NCBI GenBank assembly: GCA_004380135.1
Contig: QXCR01000290.1
Location: forward strand, 1-22,312
From: Stemphylium vesicarium
Lineage: Eukaryota; Ascomycota; Dothideomycetes; Pleosporales; Pleosporaceae
DNA: 22,312 bases
Direction: 5' to 3'
A model generated the notes under the pieces. That model was not told where the DNA came from and did not search any database. It saw only the letters and a program-made list of their open reading frames with translations. Below are positions 1-8,163 of the stretch, one piece after another; positions within the stretch are counted from its first letter, which is position 1, and each line of letters starts with the position of its first letter. The position numbers were made by a program, and so were the translations under genes.

Positions 1-295
1 TGCACTTATCGCGTTCGACAAGGCGGCGGAGGCTTGAGTTCGAAGGAGTAGACATGAAGTACGCTAAAATGTCTGGCGGCGAGAGTGTTGCCGCATCGGG
101 TTGCTGGAGCGGGCGCGACGCGTCAAGGCGGCCATGTGGCCGTAGCGCAATCGGCAGAGTCTGATTGGCTCGGGGATTATATATAAACCATACGGGACTA
201 GTGGCTTCCCTTTTGAGCCTAGCGTCCGGCTTAGTTGCATCGACAAGCCGTGTTCTAAGCAACACTAGAAGTGGCTATCGTGACTGCAAAACACA
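1..295. other. Left flank, no gene seen
   Basis: No open frame here looks like a protein; the one 60-codon frame on the minus strand has low-complexity composition and no recognisable domain. An AT stretch with a TATA-like core (tatatataaa) lies near 179-188, but no coding sequence follows it, so it is not called a promoter. Confidence 0.4.
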
Positions 296-350
296 GCTTT
301 AAATTTAGTCTAACTTAGTCTAATTTAGTTAGTTTAGTTAGTCTAGAGGT

Positions 351-412
351 CTCTGGACTAACTGAACTGATATCCAGAGGCCTCCGGACTGACTGAACTG
401 ATATCCGGACGG
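351..412 (+). repeat. Two tandem 31-bp units, each a small hairpin
   Basis: Units 351-381 and 382-412 share the core actgaactgatatcc. Each can fold on itself: ctctgga/tccagag in unit 1 and tccgga/tccgga in unit 2. The internal differences include T for C and A for G in unit 1, again in the RIP direction. Confidence 0.6.
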
Positions 413-418
413 AACGAA

Positions 419-462
419 GACTGACTGAACTGACTGCCAAGATTTAGTCAGTTCAGTCAGTC
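419..462. repeat. Perfect 17-bp inverted repeat with 10-nt loop
   Basis: gactgactgaactgact (419-435) is exactly the reverse complement of 446-462, with loop 436-445. A transcript would form a strong hairpin. No gene ends just upstream, so this is better read as transposon-end structure than as a terminator. Confidence 0.75.
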
Positions 463-494
463 CGAACTGAATAGACTGACTGGTAGCCAGTCTG

Positions 495-824
495 ATTGCA
501 TAACATCCTTTTCTTTGCGAACCTTTGCTAACGAGATGAACAGCGCTGGGATATGATAATGTGACTTGGCCAGTGTACACGAACAACAGCGCGGTTAATA
601 TAGTATTTAGGAAAGGGGGGATTAGTCTAGAAATAGACGATTAGAGGGCTGCTGCAATTAATCGCTTAAATAGCGCTTCTGCTGGTTTCGAAGTTTAGGA
701 GGACGTTACTATAGCTTCAGTAGGATGGCTAGATGAAGGTAGCATGGCGGGATTTGTTCTTGTACTACTCAACTTAGGATATATCTGGGCGAAATTCCTT
801 TGGCTGCTAGCAGAACAGCCTTTC
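495..824 (+). pseudogene. Duplicated 3' fragment of the carboxylesterase gene
   Basis: This 330-bp block aligns without gaps to 4644-4973 (constant offset 4149), covering the last part of the esterase intron, all of exon 2 (here 544-698) and 126 bp of 3' flank. I count nine mismatches (501, 572, 629, 643, 660, 704, 711, 730, 816), about 97% identity. Six read as CpA-to-TpA or TpG-to-TpA in this copy, the RIP signature; one more is G-to-A in CpG context, one runs the other way and one is a transversion. The change at 643 turns a Trp codon (TGG) into TAG at 642-644. The fragment starts inside the intron and has no exon 1, so it cannot encode an esterase. Confidence 0.9.
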
Positions 825-1056
825 ACAAGTGCGCTGAAAATGCTAGAGCCGCCTGAGAGTGAGTACAAGACTTGGCCTGGACACGAGTTTTCCATGGACA
901 CAGATGGTGGACGGGCAATCCTGGTTAAGTCGTGAAGCATACCAGGATGCGGATCACATGTATTGACTTACTTCAGGCTCACCCGTCGGATGATGGGCCG
1001 GTTACTTTCTCCTCTAGCACAAGGAAAAGCTTAGTGGCAATCACTTCATCTCCAAG

Positions 1057-1433
1057 TAGGCTAGTAAATGGGTCTCCACATCGGGAACTCATTTTCTATA
1101 ATATCTCTACTACTTCTTATATAATTTAGATAATAAATAGCTTATATTATAACTAGAATTTAGATATATATCTTATATATAAAATATTTTTATTTAGCTA
1201 AAATAGCTAGCTAAATATCTTAGATTAGAGTAAAATAAGAAGACTTAGCTCTTAATAATATAGATTAGCTAATAACTTTCTACTTATTAGACTTAAAAAA
1301 AGACTTTCTATTTATAAAATATAGATCTAGATTTTAGTTATAATATAAGCTATTTATTATCTAGATTATATAAGAAGTAGTAGAGATATTATAGAAAATG
1401 AGTTCCCGATGTGGAGACCCATTTACCAGCCTA
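1057..1433 (-). mobile_element. 377-bp hAT-type MITE, copy 1
   Basis: The element begins taggctagtaaatggg and ends in the inverted counterpart cccatttaccagccta. The terminal inverted repeats extend for more than 100 bp per side around an AT-rich core. It is flanked by an exact 8-bp direct repeat, tctccaag, at 1049-1056 and 1434-1441. An 8-bp duplication and a TAG-type terminus are typical of hAT elements. There is no coding capacity. It has the same length as copy 2 at 1889-2265 but lies in the opposite orientation; aligned that way they differ at about 28 sites, nearly all transitions. Which orientation is called plus is arbitrary. Confidence 0.9.
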
Positions 1434-1508
1434 TCTCCAAGGTACGGCTATTCAAGCCTGCTGGCGCAGCTCTTCCGTTTGTAGTCTTCTACGTCAGCCC
1501 GACGCCGG

Positions 1509-1754
1509 CTGCAGGCGGTTCAACTGCGAATGCGGTTTCGCGAGAATTGGGAGCAGCTGAAATAGGCTACAGGAGATTGATCGGAAAGAATACATCGCGC
1601 GTGGTGAGGAAGAGCATGGATGGACGGGATATGGTACGAGAACATGTTGTACATGCTCACTCCTGGAACTTGTCCGTTTTCGGGCAAAGAATTCGAGTAT
1701 GACATTGAGAGGATACGGAATGGAAGCATGACGGGACTAGTAGGAAGTAATTAG
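1509..1754 (+). pseudogene. Possible decayed coding relic, unidentified
   Basis: Three consecutive pieces in different plus-strand frames have ordinary protein-like composition: 1509-1562 (ends at TAG), about 1570-1632, and 1632-1751 (ends at TAG 1752-1754). Read together they would need two single-base frame changes. The last piece includes the segment TPGTCPFSGKEFEYD. I do not recognise the family. It lies between the two MITEs in sequence of normal base composition. It may be a broken exon or chance; confidence is low. Confidence 0.25.
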
Positions 1755-1888
1755 CCGTTCACTGCCTTGTAGGTGCCTCTACATAGTCTACACCTTCTTT
1801 TTCCGAGCAATTACTCTTTCATCTCCCCTTTTCCTACGAATTACCGACTAACTTTGTTTCATTTCCCCTGCCTAAGGCCTCCTCGTAT

Positions 1889-2265
1889 TAGGCTGGTAAA
1901 TGGGTCTCCACATCGGGAACTCATTTTCTATAATATCTCCACTACTTCTTATACAATCTAGATAATAAATAGCTTATATTATAACTAAAATCTAGATCTA
2001 TATTTTATAAATAGAAAGTCTTTTTCTAAGTCTAATAAGTAGAAAGTTATTAACTAATCTACGTTACTAAGAGATAAGTCTTTTTATTTTACTCTAATCT
2101 AAGATATTTAGCTAGCTATTTTAATTAAGTAAAAGTATTCTATATATAAAATATAAATCTAGATTCTAGCTATAATATAAGCTATTTATTGTCTAGATTA
2201 TATAAGAAGTGGTGGAGATATCACGGAAAATGAGTTCCCGATATAGAGACCCATTTACCAGCCTA
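1889..2265 (+). mobile_element. 377-bp hAT-type MITE, copy 2
   Basis: It begins taggctggtaaatggg and ends cccatttaccagccta. The left end and the reverse complement of the right end can be followed for roughly 125 bp with scattered transitions. The flanking target-site duplication cctcgtat is exact at 1881-1888 and 2266-2273. It is the inverted counterpart of the element at 1057-1433, 455 bp away. No transposase is encoded. The terminal sequence was not found next to the hAT transposase at 14.0-16.6 kb, so that gene is not shown to be its driver. Confidence 0.92.
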
Positions 2266-2293
2266 CCTCGTATGTGCTGTCGGCCGTAGGACC

Positions 2294-2636
2294 CTAGTTA
2301 CTATACCTGTGCGCGAGCATATGCAGCACTCTCTTCGGACCTACCGTCTTGGCCTCGCAAAATAATCGCACGAGATGGCCGACGTAGTAATTGGTGCTAC
2401 TTCCAGTCCCAGATGCAGCGCGATCAACGTACCACCCTTGGCTGAAAACAGTATAGGCAATCCCACGTCCATGCATCCCCGTGATGGTCGTCGGCTAAGG
2501 ATTCAGCGGAAAGCAAAAAAATCAATACGATAAACAGTGTGATGCCAGTCGTGATTAGAGAAATTAGAAGGTCGTAATTGAAGTAAAGCGGTTTGGCTGC
2601 TGTCTGAATGTGGTGGGGCCGATCAGGTTCCGACAC
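2294..2636 (-). pseudogene. Possible relic of a single-pass membrane protein
   Basis: On the minus strand a frame from 2636 down to 2424 contains a hydrophobic stretch (ISLITTGITLFIVLIFLL) that could span a membrane once. Around 2470 the protein-like composition continues in the next frame down to 2294 (for example AYTVFSQGWYVDRA). The two frames overlap and would join with a one-base shift. The stretch just after the hydrophobic segment includes a run of T that could be the site of an indel. No family is recognised, and the first frame does not begin with a convincing start codon. Confidence 0.2.
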
Positions 2637-2640
2637 GTAC

Positions 2641-2955
2641 TACGAGAAGATATACACAAAGCATAGGTATCAAAACCAAAAATGCTAAGAGCCCAAAGCT
2701 ATTAAGGCCCTCTATTAGTCTCTAATAGGTCGTTGAAAAGAAGCACTAACACATATCCTCGACGGAGCTTACGGACGGTCGGACATGTAGATGCCCGAGA
2801 CACGCAACTATCAGGCCCAACTTCTTAACATGGAAAGAAATACGCAAAAGGAGCTATTTCCCGAAAACATGACCTTCTAGCTTAGCCTACTAAGCAGTCC
2901 ATCAACTCTTTAGCGGAAAGTGGCTTCTGATTACTCCACCTCTTGAGACATTGTC
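2641..2955. other. Intergenic sequence upstream of the esterase
   Basis: No reading frame, repeat or RNA structure was recognised in this stretch. Confidence 0.5.
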
Positions 2956-2974
2956 CGGAGGCCGACGGCCTCCG
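2956..2974. promoter_or_regulatory. Perfect CGG...CCG palindrome upstream of the esterase
   Basis: The sequence cggaggccgacggcctccg is an 8-bp inverted repeat around a GAC centre, ending about 107 bp before the esterase ATG. CGG half-sites in inverted orientation are the usual targets of fungal Zn(II)2Cys6 regulators (established for that family), so an operator is plausible. The 13-bp spacing is within the known range, but no binding protein can be named. It could also act as a hairpin in the 5' leader. Confidence 0.35.
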
Positions 2975-3011
2975 CTACATAGATATAATTGCCATCGGCT
3001 TCTAACAAGAC

Positions 3012-3059
3012 ATGAACAAACCCACAGGTCATCCTGGTGACTCGTTTGTTCTATATTAA
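3012..3059 (+). other. Possible upstream ORF in the esterase leader
   Basis: ATG at 3012 opens a 15-codon frame closed by TAA at 3057-3059, 22 nt before the esterase ATG. If the leader starts upstream of 3012 this could reduce initiation at 3082. The transcription start is unknown. Confidence 0.25.
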
Positions 3060-3081
3060 TCTGCCTCAACTATCGTTTAAG

Positions 3082-4847
3082 ATGAATCGGATTGGCATCC
3101 AAATTCTTTTATTGCATTTTCTAGCATACATAACCATCGCTTCTTCCCTCGGGCCGGTTATCAACACAACAAATGGTACGCTGATTGGAGTCAAGAATGC
3201 GCAGTACGACCAAGAATTCTTCTTAGGTATCCCGTATGCCCAACCACCTACTGGAAGCCTCAGATTCGAACGCCCTCAGCCTCTCGCACAGTCTTGGCAA
3301 CAGCGGAACGCGACCGAAACCGGCCCAGCATGCCATTCAGCGCCTGGCCCACTAGCCGTGTTCTCGCAGACGGGATTCTCCCACGAGGAGAGCGAAGACT
3401 GCTTGACCCTCAACATTGTACGGCCAGCTAGTGCGCACAACGAGTCCAACCTACCCGTCCTTGTCTTCATCTACGGCGGAGGATTTCTAGAGGGCAATGC
3501 CGCCGATCAGCGGTACAACATGTCTTTCCTGGTGCAAGAATCGGTCAAGGTTGGATCACCAATTATCGGTGTGACCCTCAACTACCGGATTTCGGGCTTT
3601 GGATTTCTGCTTGGTAGCGCGATACACGAGTCGGGAGTCACCAACCTGGGGCTGCACGATCAACGACTGGCACTTGGCTGGATCCAGGACAACATTGCGG
3701 CTTTTGGCGGTGACGCGGCTCGAGTCACCATCCAAGGCGAATCTGCAGGTGCGATATCGATTGGATACCACTTTGTTGCCTACGGAGGCCGTGACGACGG
3801 GCTTTTCCGCGCAGGCATAACGCAGAGTGGAGGGCCGGCAGCAATCGTTGCGAACCTGTCGCTGCCAGCGCAGGATAGCCTGTACAGCGGCGTGCTGAAC
3901 CAGACTGGTTGCATAGACTCGAAAGACACGCTCAACTGCCTTCGAGGCACACCGGTCGAGACGCTCAAGGCCGCCTTCCAAGGCCAATTCTACTGGCCGG
4001 TCGAGGACGGGGACATGATTGCCGAGAACCCGTTTGTAGCTTTGAACGCGGGAAGATTTGTAAAGCGCGCGCTCCTCGCGGGCACGAATACAAACGAAGG
4101 AACTCCTTTTGTACTCAGGGAACGCTTGAGCGTAGACAACGCCGCTGACTTCAGAACGATCCTTGTGCGATCCGTCGGCCCTGATGTACCCGATGCGACC
4201 CTCGACGCTTTTGCGGCTGAATACCTCGACAGCTTGTCGACGGAAGAGTTCCAGTCTTCTCTCGGCACAGTGCTGCCGTCGCCAGGCCCGGAATACGGGC
4301 GCCTCTATGGAAGAGCGACGCTGTTCAGAGGTGATCAGCTCTTCATTGCACCAAGACGCTTCACAAGCGCCATGTGGGCTAAACACGGTGTCCCGAATTA
4401 CACGTACCGCTTTGACACTGTGCCGAGCGGGGTTTCGGCTGAGCTCCTCGGCGTCTCGCATTATTCTGAAATACCGTTTGTGTTCCATAATGTTGATGGC
4501 GTGGGGCATGAGATCAACTTTCTCGCGTCTAATTCCACGCAGGAACGCGAGGAGTTTGTGAGGCTTAGTCGTCGCATGAGTCGCATGTGGATTAGCTTTG
4601 TTAATGAGATGCAGCCAAATGCAGAGTATGGTACGTGTTATCTATTGCACAACATCCTTTTCTTTGCGAACCTTTGCTAACGAGATGAACAGCGCTGGGA
4701 TATGATAATGTGACTTGGCCGGTGTACACGAACAACAGCGCGGTTAATATAGTATTTAGGAAAGGGGGGATTAGTCTGGAAATAGACGATTGGAGGGCTG
4801 CTGCAATTGATCGCTTAAATAGCGCTTCTGCTGGTTTCGAAGTTTAG
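3082..4847 (+). CDS. Secreted type-B carboxylesterase/lipase
   Basis: Alpha/beta-hydrolase of the carboxylesterase type-B family, hydrolysing carboxylic esters outside the cell. Exon 1 is 3082-4630, intron 4631-4692 (GTACGT..AACAG, branch GCTAAC), exon 2 4693-4847, giving 567 aa, normal for the family. The ATG at 3082 is chosen because the longer frame opens with GTG; it has A at -3 and gives a signal peptide (about residues 1-22, hydrophobic ILLLHFLAYITIA). Visible motifs are the oxyanion-hole GGGF (132-135), EDCLTLN, nucleophile elbow GESAG with Ser221, triad Glu339 in NTNEG and His460 in GVSHYSEIPFVF. Several N-glycosylation sequons fit secretion. Exon 2 carries the usual C-terminal WPVY...W segment. 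Substrate cannot be told. Without splicing, a stop follows at 4678. Confidence 0.93.
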
Positions 4848-4973
4848 GAGGATGTTACTGTAGCTTCAGTAGGATGGCCAGATGAAGGTAGCATGGCGGG
4901 ATTTGTTCTTGTACTACTCAACTTAGGATATATCTGGGCGAAATTCCTTTGGCTGCTAGCAGAAAAGCCTTTC
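4644..4973 (+). repeat. Right (parental-like) copy of the 330-bp direct repeat
   Basis: This segment of the esterase intron, exon 2 and 3' flank is the less mutated partner of 495-824. It keeps the Trp codon at 4791-4793 that is TAG in the left copy. The two copies are in the same orientation and bracket about 3.8 kb that includes both MITEs and exon 1. Confidence 0.9.
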
Positions 4974-5409
4974 GGAGTCATGTGACATTTTCAGATACAT
5001 GACTTCGTCGAGACAAAACTTGTGTATGATGGACGCTGATGTTGCGGTGAAGTCTCGGTGATTAGGTGACGACGACGTCCAAGGGTCGTGGCTGCGGTTG
5101 TTGCGCCAACGCCAAATGTTTAGTGTTGGCGGCAATCTTTCCGCCTGGCGGGCCGACGTGTACCCTGCGTGCGCATCTGGGGGGCTTCGTCACGGCATGC
5201 CAACATTTCGCACTGCACGCTTCACGCATTGATACGAATATTTACGATTTTCTGATAGCTAGATACCCATTCTACGATTGCCATTGTACCAGCAGCGAGG
5301 TTTTACACGACGTCCCTCGCATACGACGCCGATAGCCATCACACGCAAATACCCTGTACGAGGCACATAACCCATGCAATAGTTGCTGTTGCATCCTACC
5401 CACGCAGAG
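4974..5409. other. Intergenic region upstream of the DUF3405 gene
   Basis: An 89-codon plus-strand frame at 5066-5335 opens with GTG and has no domain, so it is not called. The region should hold the 3' end of the esterase transcript and the promoter of the next gene; no clear TATA box was seen. Confidence 0.4.
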
Positions 5410-7902
5410 ATGCTCGGCTTTCGCCCACTAGCCGTGGGCAAGCGGAAAGCCCAGGCTTACAACCAGGCGCCTAACCTTGACCGCGACGTCGAGGAGGGCG
5501 AGTACAACGAGAAGGACTATGGCAGCGACGGTTACGAAGCCTACATGTCCTCAGGCACACCAAGCCCATCGTCGTCACGGCATTCGTCGGGCGCATATGA
5601 CCAAAACCCAAACAACATCGAATCGCGGCCCCTCCGGCGGCCCTCCAAATCGCATCGGAGAGCACCCTCCAAGGCAACCGCGAGTGCATACAGCTACAGG
5701 AACCCACGGGCCTGCACAAGATATTTTGGGCTGGCGGTGGCGAGCACACTGCTTTTCTTCATGTGGTTCCTGTTCAGCAGCAGTTGGCAATCGATACGGA
5801 ATGCAGAGCTCGGGCTGAACAAGCCCCCGCCGCCACCTCCCGTCTGGGAAAGCTTCCCATTCCTACACAGATACCACGGTGGAGTAAGGTCGCTAGTGGC
5901 TCGGGAAAAGAACGTACCCGAATACCCGACCAAGCAGGATATCGATCCTGAACTGCCGGCTGAGACACCCAAGGGCGGCGCAAATGAGCGTAGGTCCGAA
6001 GGCGCACACATTGCCGACTCAATCCCCTTCGACCCATACCCCGAATACAGTGGAGTGAATTACGTGGACAAATACGGGCCCGTCGAGACATGTTATGTCG
6101 ATGTCAACGATACGATCAAGGTTCCTGGGCTGCGAGCGTACAAAGGCGTCCCCGAAGGCCTGCCAGACAACGTCATTGGAAGCTACGAAACACTGGGCTT
6201 GAGAAACGATGTGTGCTTTGAGCGCTTTGGGCGACTAGGGCCGTATGGCTTGGGCTACAGTAAGCGGCGCGGTGGTACTGGCGCCGGCATGGAGGGCGAC
6301 CGGGAAGGCATTGAAGATGTTTGGAAAACCAACGCAGAGGTCGACTTTCGAGACGTCAACTGGGGCGACGCTGTTGGCCGATGCTTGGAAAAGAACAGGG
6401 ACCGGTTCAAGAAGCAACCTACGACCCGGGGCAACACTTTTCAGACCATGGGAAAACGTCAAGTCAATGTTGAAAAGAGCGCCGAGGTGGAAAACCCCCC
6501 CGAGGTTGATGGTACTGCCCGCGAACAACCAAAAGCAGCACACAACACCCTTCTTCCCCGTACCGTAGTTCTCATCCGCACATGGTGGGACTATGAGTAC
6601 GACGACGAGGATCTGATGTATCTCCGCGCTCTCATTTCTGAGCTGAGTCTCTCATCCGGAGGCGAATACGAAGTGCATTTCTTGATCCACGTCAAGGATG
6701 ACAACAAGCAAATTTGGGCCGATGAGCAGGTCTACCAAGAGGTTCTGAAGAACTCGCTTCCTGCTGAGTTTGCCGGCATGGGCACCTTGTGGTCGGAACG
6801 CCAAATGGGTCTGATCTACGGCGGCATGGAAGACACCAACTATCGAGGCCTTCCCGTCCACGGCGCATACCGTTCCACTTTCATGCCAGTGACCTACTTC
6901 GCCCACCAGCATCCCGAGTATGACTTCTTTTGGCACTGGGAGATGGATGTGCGATACACAGGACACTACTACCATCTTTTCGAACAGGTCTCCAAGTGGA
7001 CCACGGCTCAGCCCCGCAAAGGGCTGTGGGAGCGCAATGCGCGTTTCTACGTACCTTCCGTGCACGAATCTTGGGAGGACTTCAAGCACATGGTCCGCGT
7101 ACAGACCGAGCATGGCACGAACAATCAGGCAAACAGATGGTCCTCGCATCTTCCGCCGAACCCACATGTTCCGGGCCCAGAAATGCAGAAACCAGAGAAG
7201 CCGATATGGGGCCCCGAGCTTCCCAAGGACTACCCAGATATCGAAATCGACCCGGATGTCAAGCCCAATACCACGCTAGCCGAGGACAAGTATGAGTGGG
7301 GTGTAGGCGAGCCGGCTGATCTTATTGTGTTCAACCCTCTTTTCGACCCCGATCAGACCAACTGGATCTTAGCCGACGATACCACCGGTTACGACATCAA
7401 AAACGGTCGCCCACCACGACGAACGGCCATCAATACCTCTGGACGTCTATCGAGGAGACTTCTCGAAACGATGCATCGCGAGCAGTCACGCTTCCGTCAT
7501 TCCATGTTCAGCGAGATGTGGCCTGCTTCATGTGCTCTGCATCACGGCCTCAAAGCCGTGTTCGCACCACACCCTGTATTCATCGACCGCAAGTGGCCCA
7601 CGCAATATCTTGCTGCCATTTTCAACAATGGTCGCAATGGTGCATCGGGCGGTGCTCGCATGTCTGTCTTCTCAGATGAGAGACAGCACAACTTCCTCGG
7701 CACCACTTGGTACTATCACGCTGGCTTTGCACCTAACCTGTGGAAGCGCTGGCTTGGTTACAAGGTCGATAACGACGGCGGCGAGGAATATGAGCTGGCT
7801 CACGAAGGCCGCATGTGTCTTCCGGGCGTGTTACTGCATCCAGTCAAGCAGGTCGATTTAATACAGGAGCGACTTGAAGATCCTACGGAAAAGATTGAGT
7901 GA
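5410..7902 (+). CDS. DUF3405 family type II membrane protein
   Basis: An intronless 830-aa protein. ATG 5410 is used because the longer open frame begins with TTG. The N-terminal ~100 residues are polar, Ser/Arg/Pro-rich and probably cytosolic, followed by one membrane segment at about 105-124 (FGLAVASTLLFFMWFLF) and a proline run (KPPPPPPVW, about 138-146), then a large, probably lumenal region. The DUF3405 domain spans roughly 218 to the C-terminus, with segments such as LIRTWWDYEYDDED (388 on) and YDFFWHWEMDVRYTGHYY (504 on). DUF3405 is known only from fungi and has no established reaction; the layout and the acidic EMD motif resemble a Golgi/ER glycosyltransferase, which is inference. It ends 261 bp from the convergent acyl-CoA dehydrogenase gene. 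Confidence 0.88.
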   Translation: MLGFRPLAVGKRKAQAYNQAPNLDRDVEEGEYNEKDYGSDGYEAYMSSGTPSPSSSRHSSGAYDQNPNNIESRPLRRPSKSHRRAPSKATASAYSYRNPRACTRYFGLAVASTLLFFMWFLFSSSWQSIRNAELGLNKPPPPPPVWESFPFLHRYHGGVRSLVAREKNVPEYPTKQDIDPELPAETPKGGANERRSEGAHIADSIPFDPYPEYSGVNYVDKYGPVETCYVDVNDTIKVPGLRAYKGVPEGLPDNVIGSYETLGLRNDVCFERFGRLGPYGLGYSKRRGGTGAGMEGDREGIEDVWKTNAEVDFRDVNWGDAVGRCLEKNRDRFKKQPTTRGNTFQTMGKRQVNVEKSAEVENPPEVDGTAREQPKAAHNTLLPRTVVLIRTWWDYEYDDEDLMYLRALISELSLSSGGEYEVHFLIHVKDDNKQIWADEQVYQEVLKNSLPAEFAGMGTLWSERQMGLIYGGMEDTNYRGLPVHGAYRSTFMPVTYFAHQHPEYDFFWHWEMDVRYTGHYYHLFEQVSKWTTAQPRKGLWERNARFYVPSVHESWEDFKHMVRVQTEHGTNNQANRWSSHLPPNPHVPGPEMQKPEKPIWGPELPKDYPDIEIDPDVKPNTTLAEDKYEWGVGEPADLIVFNPLFDPDQTNWILADDTTGYDIKNGRPPRRTAINTSGRLSRRLLETMHREQSRFRHSMFSEMWPASCALHHGLKAVFAPHPVFIDRKWPTQYLAAIFNNGRNGASGGARMSVFSDERQHNFLGTTWYYHAGFAPNLWKRWLGYKVDNDGGEEYELAHEGRMCLPGVLLHPVKQVDLIQERLEDPTEKIE

Positions 7903-8163
7903 GGTCTGAGTACGAGCAAAGCAATCTTTCGGCATGACGGCACTTGGTGTATAGGCGTAATGGGTTGTATTGGTACGCTACAGTGAACAGCGTTTGATTC
8001 TTGATGTAAATGACTAAACACGGTTTTGCCATTCACATTGAATACGGTACATGAGTAGCATTTGGTAGGCGCTCAATGATTGGTAGCTTTACTCCATGTA
8101 TGCAAAAAAAGAACATGCGAAACGTTCGCATGAATCTCCACCACTTTTCGTCTTCTGTCGTGC
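7903..8163. other. Convergent 3' flanks
   Basis: Shared 3' region between the DUF3405 gene (+) and the acyl-CoA dehydrogenase gene (-). No further gene was seen. Confidence 0.5.

Larger units (their letters stand above)
296..480. repeat. Cluster of GACT/AGTC-type direct and inverted repeats
   Basis: This stretch is built from variants of actgactgaactgact and its reverse complement. A 22-bp segment at 323-344 matches 442-463 with four differences, all C in the right copy and T in the left, mostly in CpA context, so the left arm looks like a RIP-mutated copy of the right arm. Two tandem 31-bp units and a 17-bp perfect hairpin (listed separately) lie inside. The structure resembles the subterminal part of a fold-back or MITE-like element, but no outer ends or target-site duplication were found. 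Confidence 0.6.

Noticed and set aside
744..935. 63-codon plus-strand frame starting MAGFVLVLLNLGYIWAK, hydrophobic N-terminus
   Set aside because: The same ATG in the 3' flank of the intact esterase (4893) gives only a 30-codon frame that ends differently, so the frame is not conserved between the two copies and is most likely chance.
932..1961. Two frames (932-1129 and 1773-1961) sharing the C-terminal segment RLVNGSPHRELIFYN
   Set aside because: The shared segment is translation of the MITE terminus; it reflects the repeat and not related proteins.
3037..3081. N-terminal extension of the esterase frame
   Set aside because: The frame begins with GTG, and the signal peptide fits the ATG at 3082.
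3556..4509. 317-codon minus-strand frame inside the esterase
   Set aside because: It is antisense to a gene with a complete catalytic triad and has no domain of its own; a codon-bias shadow.
6652..7167. 171-codon minus-strand frame inside the DUF3405 gene
   Set aside because: Antisense shadow of a clearly coding region, no domain seen.
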